The position numbers were made by a program, and so were the translations under genes. Below are positions 11,867 to 21,400 of a stretch of DNA of 64,000 nucleotides, piece by piece (within the stretch, counting starts at the first letter, position 1; each line of letters starts with the position of its first letter). Origin of the DNA: Pipra filicauda (Eukaryota > Chordata > Aves > Passeriformes > Pipridae). The notes under the pieces were generated by a model. That model had not been told where the DNA came from. It was given only the letters and a program-made list of their open reading frames with translations, and ran no database searches. The stretch covers positions 248,001 to 312,000 of the forward strand of contig NW_024104523.1 of the NCBI RefSeq assembly GCF_003945595.2, written 5' to 3'.

Positions 11867-14800
11867 CTAGACATTCTGGCCAGCACTTTGGAAAATACCT
11901 TCAGTGGCTGTTTCATGCTGGTTACTGTAAAATACAGAATGAAAAGTACTTTAATGACAACAGATTTATATCAAATGGATTTTAGCAAAGGGATGGCACT
12001 GTTTTTCATGTAGCTTTTTGAGACACAACTTACCTGAAGGGAATAAATTTCTTTGCTGCAAGAAGAATAAGAAAAGGTATTAGATTTCAAGACAAAAGCC
12101 CCCTCATGCAAACATTTTCTTCTATTAAAAAACTCTGAAGATCTCAAAAAATGTCATTATCTATCAATAAATCTCACAGGCAGTTATTAATGTGTCATTA
12201 GCCCCATCTCAAATTCTCATTCACTTTCCCTGGAAGCAGTTACCAATAAATAAAGTGCTGCTTTTTTCATCTAATTCTTGTTTTCTACACATTTGTTTTT
12301 TACTATTTTTTCACTTTTTCAGATGTTCATCCAAAAGCCAGGCATGGCACGTGTGGGTCTTTGAAAACAAATTTGGAACTTGTCAAAGTACGGGAATTAA
12401 CACTTTTTCAAAAAGCAAGGTACAGGGCTTTGGAGTTTTTGGTTTTTTGATTCCTTTTTCTCCACTGAAAACTTTACAGGAAGGTAAATAAAAAACAGTG
12501 GCCCCGGATCAACTGCTCACCTTTTCTCCGGAAGCGTTTTGCAAGCCAAAGGAGGAATGATGCCGTGGACAGCAGGGAGGCAGATGTGGCTGCTATGCCC
12601 ACAGAGACGTAGCTGACTAGCTCAGGAGCTGAAAGGATGAAATGGTTTCAGTGAGATCAAGAGGCCTGTGTGGTTTTTGAAGCCCTCTCTACTACTTCTT
12701 CCCTTTTCTTGTGCTCTTCAAGAGGAATCAGAATTGCAGCTTGTAACCCTTAAGTTTTCTCTTGACGAGACAGGACATACCCTGTACACAAGGTAAAAAG
12801 CTGCATACTAAAAATTAACCCACCCATTTGCAAAGCAATGGCAAGGCAACAAGCTCCTACAACAGGGTCTCTTTAACCTCCAGCTTCACATGGCAATTTG
12901 TGCTCATTTTATTTTTCATGTTTCAGTTCATATTTTAACTCCCTGTGTGCCATCTTCCTCTTTGACCAGTACTGTTGAGATAATGAAATTATTCAAGGAT
13001 CTAAATTCTGCTCAAGCAAATGTAAGTGGAGTTGAGGTTTTAGGACCTCAGGCATTTCAGGCAGGCTCAGGGTGTTCTCACTGAGGACAGTGACAGAGCT
13101 CTTACTTCCTTGAATGAGAAGGCAAGGCTGAGCCTCCTGTCCTTTGAACCTGCAGCCTGACAGAAAAGCTCTGCGAGGTCTTTTGGCTGAGGAGTTCATC
13201 CAAGAAACTATCACACTAAATTAAAAAACCTATAAACTTTTCCACAGAAAAACAGATGACTGCAGAGTTTCCCACAAGGTTCCGTTTCTCTAGAAAAGCC
13301 TTTGTCTTTATTCATATGAAAAAAGCTCAACATGAGAAATATTTTAATGAAAAAGCAAACAAAACAACCTGAAATCAGGTTGCAGCTTTTGGGTTTTGGA
13401 TAAGAAATCAACATTTTTCATCAAGATCTTTTAGTATTTTTCTCCTTCTCTATTTTCTTCAATTCATGGACTTCACTAGATGTTCTAGCTCACTGGTTGG
13501 TATTACCACCACCACCCCTCCCCACCTCATCTAACTAGAAACCCAGTGCCACCTCTCTGTGATTAGTCACGGGTAAAATACCTTCACATGTGGGTAGGCT
13601 GGCACTCCAGGCTCCTGAGTGACTGCACTCCAGAATATGAGAGCCATTGAGATTCCATCCCTCAAGACAGCTGAAGTGGCAGGAGGTGTTGTATGTGAAC
13701 ATCCCAGCACCATGTGAGCAATCCATAGAGCCTTTCTCAGGAGAGCTCAGTGGTTCACACTGTACAACTGAAACACAGAAAGAAATGGTTAAGAGTCATT
13801 AAAGAATTTCCTGCCTTTGGCACTACTGTTTGCATTGGCAGATGTACACTTTATTTCCAAATTCTTTTGACTTTGGCATGGGAGCAGCTCACAGAACTGT
13901 GAGCAGGCATTTCTAAGGCAGGGCAACTCACAGCTGAAAACATGGGAGCATAATTTAGTCTGGAGCCAGGACCCCAAAGGAATATGGATTTCAATGTGTT
14001 CCCCAGTGACCAGCAAACTGCCATTTGCCAACCCAGTAAGCCTCACCTTTGCATTTTGGCACTGGCTCTGACCACTGTCCCTGTGCCGTGCACTCAGTGC
14101 TGGATGGGCCATCCACAACGTAGCCCTCATTGCAGTGGAACTCACAGCGTGAGCCATAGGTGAGATCTGCAGGATCACAGGTCACAGACCCTTCTTCTGG
14201 CCAGCTTACAGCCTCACACCTCACAGCTGCAACACAAGGAGATAACAGAAATCAGCACAGAGGCCTCAGGAAAACCACATGCCAAAGCTGACAGCCCTGA
14301 GTGCTCAGGTGAGCAGGGGTAGGGAAAGGTACCTGCACAGGATGGCTGCTGCCTGTCCCAGGCCCCAGAAGACCCACACTGTAGTGTGGCTGGTCCTGTC
14401 AGGGTAAAGCCTTCCTCACAGGTGAACTCGCAGATGGTACCCCAGGTGAGCTCCAGAGAGGGATGGGAGCAGTTCACAGCACCATGGGCAGGCATTTCCA
14501 AGGCAGGACAGGTCATAGCTGAAGAGAACAAGAGACAGCACAGAGCTTAGTTTGGAGTAGGTCAAGATAAACACTCTCCTGTGAGCTGACAAAAGAACAT
14601 GCCCTGCTTGAAGCTGTCCCCCACAGAGCCACAGCACCTCCCTTCAGACCTAGTGGTGTCTCAGAAACAGTGATTTCAGCATCTTACACAGTGCAGCCAG
14701 AGCCCCCAGACATGTACACCAGCTATCCTGGGAATGGCTCCAGATTATACTCCACAGTGGACTGCATAAATGGACACTGGCTCCCACTTGGGGTTTAGGG

Positions 14801-17800
14801 AATAAAGAGCTCCTGTCAGAACACTCCACTCCAAAAGCCTGTTATTCTATGTATTGGGGACACCGTCCCCAAGTGTTGTTTGTCTCCCTGCACTGCTGTT
14901 TCCTCATTAATACAAGAGGTGAAGTGACCTCGCCTTGAGATCTGCTTATGAAAAGTGCTCTACTGCATTGAATGAGGAGGTCTCTTCAGATTCCTTGATC
15001 TACTCTAAGCCTTATTTGATGGTTTCCAACCCAGTAAGTCTCACCTTTGCATCTTGGCACTGGCTCTGACCACTGCCCCTGTGCCGTGCACTCAGTGCTG
15101 GATGGGCCATCCACAACGTAGCCCTCATTGCAGTGGAACTCACAGCGTGAGCCATAGGTGAGATCTGCAGGATCACAGGTCACAGACCCTTCTTCTGGCC
15201 AGCTTACAGCCTCACACCTCACAGCTGTAACACAAGGAGATCAACAGAAATCAGCACAGAGGCCTCAGGAAAACCACATGCCAAAGCTGACAGCCCTGAG
15301 TGCTCAGGTGAGCAGGGGTAGGGAAAGGTACCTGCACAGGATGGCTGCTGCCTGTCCCAGGCCCCAGAAGACCCACACTGCAGTGTGGCTGGTCCTGTCA
15401 GGGTAAAGCCTTCCTCACAGGTGAACTCGCAGATGGTACCCCAGGTGAGCTCCAGAGAGGGATGGGAGCAGTTCACAGCACCGTGGGCAGGCATCTCCAA
15501 GGCAGGACAGGTCACAGCTGAAGAGTACAAGAGACAGCACAGAGCTTAGCTTGTAACAAATCAAATTTTTTTATTTTCTGAAACTTATCAACATACCCAC
15601 TAAACGGGAGCAGCTTTAGAAAGGAGATTTACTATGCTGCCATTTCAGAAAACAGACAGGAGGGGCAATATCTCAAAATGGAAAACTGAATCTTAAGGCA
15701 AGACTGTAAATTCATTCACAGCTCATAACAGCAACTTGATTTTGATTCCTGTTGGGTGATGTTTGATGCTTTTATTTGCTTCAAACTGTAGCTTATTCTA
15801 AGCCAAGAACCTCAAAAAATAATTCCTACAGTCAGGTGTAACTAGCCTGTTATGAGCAGTCTCACAGGTTGGTCATTTCCACTCCCTGTTCCCACCCAAG
15901 AGGTGGAAAAATCTTTCCCTACAAGCAGGGAAAGATGTTTTTGGCCAGGGCCAAAACATTCATCCTGCCCATTTCATCCCTTCAGGAACAGAGACCCGTG
16001 TAGTGAAACAAAACAGCACCCACACCATGTAATTAGTTCCAAAGGAATTGGCAAGAGTTCAATTTTTATGTACTGGCAGAGAAACAAGTTTACAGAGCTG
16101 TGTATAATGCAGAAAGCTCACCTTTGCATGCTGCAAGGGGGGCAGACCAGACCCCAGAGGAGGTGCAGTGTACAGATTCCAGTGCAGTCAGTTCATAGCC
16201 TTCCTCACACTGAACTGTGCAGGATGAGTTGTAGCTGAAGTTCCCCAATGGATGGTTGCACTCGAGGCTCCCGTGCTCAGGTTTCCTCAGTGGATCACAA
16301 CTCTCAACTTCAGAGAAGCACAAGAAGGTACACAGTCAGGGGCATGAGCAGCTAAACCAACAAGCTAAAATGAACACCAGCCAGCATGGGCTGGTCAAAA
16401 AGCAGGATGAAATAATCTTACCAAACTCGCATTCAGGGCCATAGAACCCAGGGTTACAATGGCAGGTGTGACTGTTAATAGTCTCTATACATTCTCCACG
16501 GCCACTGCAGAGAGATGGGTTGCAAGAAGCTGAAAAAAATAATACAGCAAATTATAAAGGAATCAACGATGGCCACTAAGGAAACGTGGCTAGCAATTTG
16601 TTTATCTTTCTGACACTAACCAAGCCCTTTGTATAGCAAAACAAAATCATAGGGTTTGGTACTTAAGATTATCCTGTAATTTCACGGAAAGGATTCTGAA
16701 ATCCACACTTTTGACAGACTAGTTCACAGTGAAAGGATTCTACTGGCTGGAAACTCCCAAGACCACTTGTTCTCAGGTAGATATTAGCAATATTTAAAAT
16801 GCAAAAGGAACAATAAATCTAAGTCTTAGAACAAGGACAACCTCTACCCTGAAAGCAAGCATAAGTGTACAAGTGCTTACAGGGTCAGGTAGCTAATATG
16901 TAAGACTAAACAACTCATCCCACCCATCATCTCACCTCCACAGGGACACACTAGAATGACCTTAATCACTCCATACCTGTGTAGCACAAGGCGACCTTCT
17001 TTTTCTCACACTGTTCATCATTCCATTTGCCATCATCCTTCCCTCTTTTGATGTAGATTTCCACACAGTCCTCGTTGTTCCCTTTGCCATTTGGCTCACC
17101 TGAAGCCCAGTTTCTCGCTTCTTCTGTCAGTTCTTTGTTAGTTCCAACCCAGGTCCACACATCATTAATTTTTCTGATTCCAATCCAGTAGTAACCCGGA
17201 TTATAGGGTAAGAAGTTATTGAGATAGTTGATTTCCTCCTTATTCTGAATGGCAACCATGTTAGTATACCTCTTTTTGCACCACTCCTCTGCTTCCCTGT
17301 AGGTCATGTTTCTGTCTGAATAATGGTATGTCCAACCATTCACCCCCTGCAGCACTGTAAGTCCTAGAATGAAAAGATGTCCAAAAGTTGGTGTCTGACT
17401 TTTCCCCTCCTCTCTCTCTAGAAAAGGATAAATAAAGCTCTATAAATATTGCAACCTTGTCAATATCTGAAACTGCATAAAAATCAATGGCAATTATTTT
17501 ATAAATAATCAACTGGCAAGTTTCAAACCAGGCTTGTCAGATCCAAGTACAGGGACTTCAGCCTGTGAAACTATGTCTGGCCACAGAAAGCTTTGGGACT
17601 TCACAGCAGGCTAGAGGAGCCAAGTATGGATTTGACAGGCAAGCAGGGAAACGTGCCATTGCAGCTAGAGGTGCTTCTGTGTGAACCCAGGCTCAGGTTA
17701 GTTAGGGCAGGTTCAAAAGTTCTTTTAATGCTGAGCTCAAACAGAACAGTCACATTAATATTACCATCCAAATACTTTTCTACATGGAGCAATACACACT

Positions 17801-17840
17801 TACCATAAGTAAGAAGAGATAGGAACCACAAGCAAACCAT
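11867..17840 (-). CDS. SELE: E-selectin (endothelial leukocyte adhesion molecule)
   Basis: Type I membrane adhesion receptor of activated endothelium that binds sialyl-Lewis-type glycans on leukocytes. My model has 12 coding exons: 17840-17804, 17363-16977, 16529-16422, 16307-16122, 15517-15332, 15224-15045, 14518-14333, 14226-14047, 13767-13582, 12628-12521, 12055-12034, 11924-11867. The junctions join in frame (domain exons are all phase 1) and total 1824 nt, 607 residues; human SELE is 610. Domain order is signal peptide (1-22), C-type lectin, EGF, six CCPs, a membrane span and a tail beginning KKFIP. The start ATG opens a short hydrophobic leader. E- rather than L- or P-selectin is supported by six CCPs, [17 protein letters not shown] in CCP1 and FLLWL at the membrane exit. 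The lectin domain keeps Y48, E80, N82, E88, Y94, R97, N105, D106, E107 and K111 in mature numbering, but residue 83 is Gly. CCP2-3 and CCP4-5 are near-identical cassettes. Confidence 0.93.
12034..12055 (-). CDS. SELE: SELE 22-nt micro-exon, cytoplasmic tail
   Basis: Acceptor TTGCAG and donor GTAAGT flank only 22 bases that encode AKKFIPF plus two bases of the next codon. AKKF matches the juxtamembrane AKKFVP of mammalian E-selectin. It changes the phase from 1 to 2, and the next exon (11924-11867) continues [12 protein letters not shown] and stops at TAG, giving a tail whose distal half does not resemble the human one. Confidence 0.8.
12521..12628 (-). CDS. SELE: SELE exon: transmembrane segment
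   Basis: A 108-nt phase 1-1 exon. The product runs from a short stalk (APELVSY) through a hydrophobic span ending FLLWL into a basic stop-transfer cluster (AKRFRRK). The FLLWL plus basic cluster resembles the membrane exit of mammalian E-selectin. Confidence 0.92.
13582..13767 (-). CDS. SELE: SELE exon: CCP/sushi repeat 6
   Basis: A 186-nt phase 1-1 exon with [45 protein letters not shown] and [12 protein letters not shown]. It is the membrane-proximal CCP. Its sequence resembles the last CCPs of other selectins and is clearly distinct from the duplicated CCP2-5 block. Confidence 0.92.
14028..14554 (-). repeat. SELE: Tandem duplicated cassette, copy B (SELE CCP4 + CCP5)
   Basis: Holds CCP4 (14333-14518, 186 nt) and CCP5 (14047-14226, 180 nt) with a 106-base intron nearly identical to that of copy A; a one-base indel and a C/T change are visible there. 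All splice sites are intact, so both copies can be used in the mRNA and the duplication preserves the reading frame. Confidence 0.93.
15026..15553 (-). repeat. SELE: Tandem duplicated cassette, copy A (SELE CCP2 + CCP3)
   Basis: Holds CCP2 (15332-15517, 186 nt) and CCP3 (15045-15224, 180 nt), the 107-base intron between them, and short flanks. Copy B at 14028-14554 matches it base for base over about 527 positions, with about a dozen differences by eye, intron included. At protein level CCP2 and CCP4 differ at one residue (AVTC against AMTC), and CCP3 and CCP5 at one (PRCKG against PKCKG). The unrelated spacer between the copies (about 14555-15025) argues against an assembly stutter. Confidence 0.93.
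16122..16307 (-). CDS. SELE: SELE exon: CCP/sushi repeat 1
   Basis: A 186-nt phase 1-1 exon coding one CCP module with [31 protein letters not shown] and [10 protein letters not shown]. This repeat is the closest to human E-selectin CCP1. It has no near-identical partner in the gene, unlike CCP2-5. Confidence 0.93.
16422..16529 (-). CDS. SELE: SELE exon: EGF-like domain
   Basis: A 108-nt phase 1-1 exon with acceptor TTCAG and donor GTAAGA. It encodes an EGF module of the selectin type: [18 protein letters not shown], then a [12 protein letters not shown] ending. All six cysteines of the fold are present (C at residues 3, 8, 14, 23, 25 and 34 of the exon product). Selectin EGF modules stiffen the lectin domain and influence ligand choice. 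Confidence 0.95.
16977..17363 (-). CDS. SELE: SELE exon: C-type lectin domain
   Basis: A 387-nt phase 1-1 exon with acceptor CTAG at 17366-17364 and donor GTATGG from 16976. It encodes the end of the leader and the lectin domain starting WTYHYS. The motifs [40 protein letters not shown] and ALCYT are selectin hallmarks. No insertion or deletion is needed to keep human E-selectin residue numbering, so ligand residues can be read off directly. The calcium loop reads GEPNG rather than the GEPNN (NEPNN in P-selectin) of the human selectins. Confidence 0.95.
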
Positions 17841-18163
17841 GTTTGAGTGTTTTCTCTTCTTTATCTTTTAAAGCAGATGGCTCTGAGAGACCAAAGAAAC
17901 ACATTTGTAAAGAACAGACACTGACCTGTTACAATTCAATATAAAATACTGCCTATGCAATTTTTTTCTACATGCTTTGAAACAATTATTCTAAAAACTT
18001 AAATAAACTTTCAATTTTTTTTGGAAATTATTCATTTTAAAACAGTTCTTCGTATCAAGATATCTTTTAAAAGTGAACAGCTTTAAAGAACACAGAATTG
18101 CAGCTGTCCAGCTCTCTTTTAGCTGAGCAGTTAAACAGAACAGCACAGAGCATTTCTACTCAC

Positions 18164-18275
18164 AGGTCGCAGCTGCAGAGTCCCCGTGGCAGAAGTTCCT
18201 CTGCAATATTTCTCAGTGGCTCCTTTCCGTGGCTAAGTTGATGAACTCGGACTTGAAGATCAAGTTCAGCTCCAA
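18164..18275 (-). other. SELE: SELE 5' noncoding exon 1 (predicted)
   Basis: A donor GTGAGT lies immediately below 18164 and a TATA-like box about 25-30 bases above the expected start at about 18275. The leader exon with the ATG is separate (17804-17840 plus a short 5' UTR). This matches the mammalian selectin arrangement of a noncoding first exon. The exact transcription start is inferred from TATA spacing. Confidence 0.55.
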
Positions 18276-18300
18276 GTGCCTCGACTCTGTAATCCCCTGC

Positions 18301-18308
18301 CTTTTATT
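18301..18308 (-). promoter_or_regulatory. SELE: TATA-like box of SELE
   Basis: AATAAAAG on the minus strand in the context GGGAATAAAAGGCAGGGG, about 137 bases above the first donor. It is the only good TATA-like match upstream of the gene's first splice donor. Confidence 0.6.
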
Positions 18309-18364
18309 CCCTCAACTAGCCACTCCTGCACGAGACAGGAAAGACGTTTGGAAAAAAATATCTT

Positions 18365-18374
18365 GGAAAATCCC
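18365..18374 (-). promoter_or_regulatory. SELE: NF-kB site of the SELE promoter
   Basis: GGGATTTTCC on the minus strand fits the NF-kB consensus GGGRNNYYCC at every position. It lies about 60 bases above the TATA-like box, so near -95 from the inferred start, the same position as the main kB element of the mammalian E-selectin promoter. This points to cytokine-induced transcription. Confidence 0.7.
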
Positions 18375-18429
18375 AGGATCTGGCCCTCCCCTCACATTAA
18401 AACGGATGTCTTTTCTCCTGACAAATCAA

Positions 18430-21400
18430 CCCTCCAGGAAAGACACACTGTGCTGACAAGCTGCCAAGTGCCACACTTTACATGCTCTTACTGACAGAAA
18501 CACACAATTCCAGGATATCAAGGAGGAGGAAGACAGTTCGAGTTGGCTGCATGAATAAGCAGATTCCAGTCTTTCACCTGGCACAGTGTTTTGCACCAAG
18601 GAGGTGCCAGTTCTTCAGGTATCTCAGTAGGAAAGGCACCAATGCTCAAAGCTGGTTAACTAAGTTTGAGTAAAAGATGAACTGCAGCACTGGACAAGCC
18701 CTTCCCTGTGGACAGCACGGTGTGCAGAGCTCTCATCTGTGGGAAGGTTTGCCAGTCCCAGGATTGCTAATTCTCTTCTACAGTCCTGCTCACAACACAG
18801 GTTCATCAGTCACTTGTAGCAGTCAAGCTTGGAATATGGATTTCACTTGGACTATATGCTCCAATATCCTGATCTCAATAGAGTTACAATTCCTGAACAG
18901 GTGCACATAATATTTCAGGTGGACAAGACAATACACTGAATTCATGCACATTTATTGTCTATACACTGATTAATTACACTACTGCATAAAGCTTCACCAT
19001 TATGGATGAGGTTTAATGAGGCTCAACACGCAAAGGACTCAACAAGGGTTGTCAGCTATAGGAGGGCACAGGGTAGCACCCACTTCATATCTGTAAAGCA
19101 TAGTTATAGTTTATACAGTGCATGTTGGAGCTCTTATTTTGGAGCCTCAGTCTTGTCTTACAAAAAAACCAACAGTGACTCCTGGATTCCAAGCTAACAT
19201 CTCAATTGGGACCAATTCCCAATTTTTTCACAAAAAAAAATTTGTCACCTAGCCACATCTTAATAGATCTCTGCCCATCAAAGGAATCCACCTCAAAAAA
19301 GAGCATAGAATAAAGAGTATATTCTAAAACAGCCTCAGTTATTAACAAAATATGGAATTTGCAAAAAAAAAGATCTAGAAAGCAAGTCAAAGTCAGTTAC
19401 TGAAGCGTGTGAGGATTAAAACCACCATACTGCATATTTGTAGGGAGAGGAACACTTCCTAGCAGGTGTGAACCAGCAAAGCTAGAAACACAAACTGACC
19501 ATCAGGAAACTCTGGAAAGCTGAGGTTAGCTCTTGGCTGGCCTGGGCCAGCTTTGCTTAGAAGAACCAGACTTCCAGAGGTTTCCAGGCAGCATCAGGTC
19601 AGGACTGCTACATCTTTAGCCTCTGCTGTAAATTGGGAATGAAAACACTCCCAGTTTGCCAACCCTTCTCTATTAGGAAGGTTTACCACCTGAAGAAAAC
19701 AGGAGCTGGTGCTTTTAAAGCACCTGTACAGTACCTTGTGCAGCAGGGCATAATTTCCCAGGGGTTCTGTAAACATTACTGTAACACAGACTAATGTTAA
19801 TGAGTCTTGATAGGGCATGCTTTTTTTATTTTCTAAAACATTGATCAGCTGTTATAATTATAGATATTATAAAAAAAAAAATTACAGGCAACTCCAGAAC
19901 AGTTTTTACCCTCTCAGGAGCCAGAAAACCCTACTTTTTTTTTTCCTGGATATTCCCTTTTCCAAATCATTTAATGAGCTTCCTACTGGTAAGTGCTCAT
20001 CCTTGTCATGGCAGAAGCTCTGAAGCCAAGCGGGAAAACTTTAGCAGAATTGCTTTGTCAATGGAATCTCCGGAGGAAGGAAGAGAATATTTCAGAATTT
20101 ACAATAGTCTTCCTTCACGTGGGCTGTCTGAGACCTCCTGTCTGCAGCAGATAAAGAACCCTCCCCAAAAAATAACAAAACACCAAAGCCTAAAAGCAAT
20201 ACGCTTGTAAAAATTCCAGACTAAAAAAAGACTGACTCTTTTTGTTGGCAGTATTCCCTTATACACTGAGAGGGGGCTCTTTTTGGTTTTTCCCAGGGAA
20301 TTCTGCCATTCACTGATTACATTTTTATTTCCTTGTAATATCATGGAAGATGAACGCATGCAAAATTTTCAAAGGGGAAAACAAAAAAAGCCTGAAAAGC
20401 ATTTTCCAAAACACAACAGAAGTTAGAACCTCTTTATGAAGTCAAAAGCACTTAAAATTTCAACCCCATTGCTCAGGAAGACTGGGATTCCTCCAAGCTA
20501 AAGTTCATATTGGAAATATGGCCTAAGTTATATACGTATTTCAGGAAAAATACCTGTGATGCAGTTACTTAGGTTGAGCTGTAGATAATCAAGCTAGCAA
20601 TGCCATGCAGCCTGCCCCTTAGCTGGTTTCCATGTTACTGGTTTGTTCTCTTCCCACAGTTATTTCACATTCATGCTTTTTTCCTCTTTTGCCACTTGAT
20701 TTGGGAACATAAGAGCCTCCTTTCTGGTGCTGTACAGAACTGGGAAGTTGTCCACTCTCCTCTTACACTACATGGGCACAGACATAGTTCCTTAAAATTA
20801 ATACAATTCCTCTCTGCCAGAAAAACAGGAGACTCTAAACTTTAGGCAAATTTTTAGAAATGCTGAACACTTATTTTTCTTATACACTCCGGGCTTTCAT
20901 TCCCACAAGTGAAAGCCCAGCTTTTTACAAGTGAATGGGAATACTCCAGATCACCTCTTTTCCCTTACAAACAGAGGTGCCTAACAGGGATTATCTAATA
21001 GCAACTGATTTTCTAGTTGGAGGGTTTCCTTAGCAGGCCACTATGAGATAGAGAAGGTAAGAAAAGGCTATGTAAACATATTAGGAGTAAAAACAACAAA
21101 CCCCAGTGGGGTCTGCTATTTAAAGGACAGCAATGGACAGAGGATATGTCAAATGGCATTTCTTTTATACAGAGAAAAGTTGATAGATACTCACTGCAAA
21201 AGTGTTATGCACCAGGAAAAGAGAACAGGTCAGAGTAGGAAAGACTGGAGTGAAGACTCTTTATATTAGTTACAGGCAATCAAGCTACTGTTTAAGGATC
21301 CAAACCCCAGTAATTACCTTTGGGAGTATGGGAAAAGGTGTCAGAGGGCTGGCAAAAAGCAAATATTGCCTTTCTGTGTCTAGGAAAGGAAGATCAAGGT

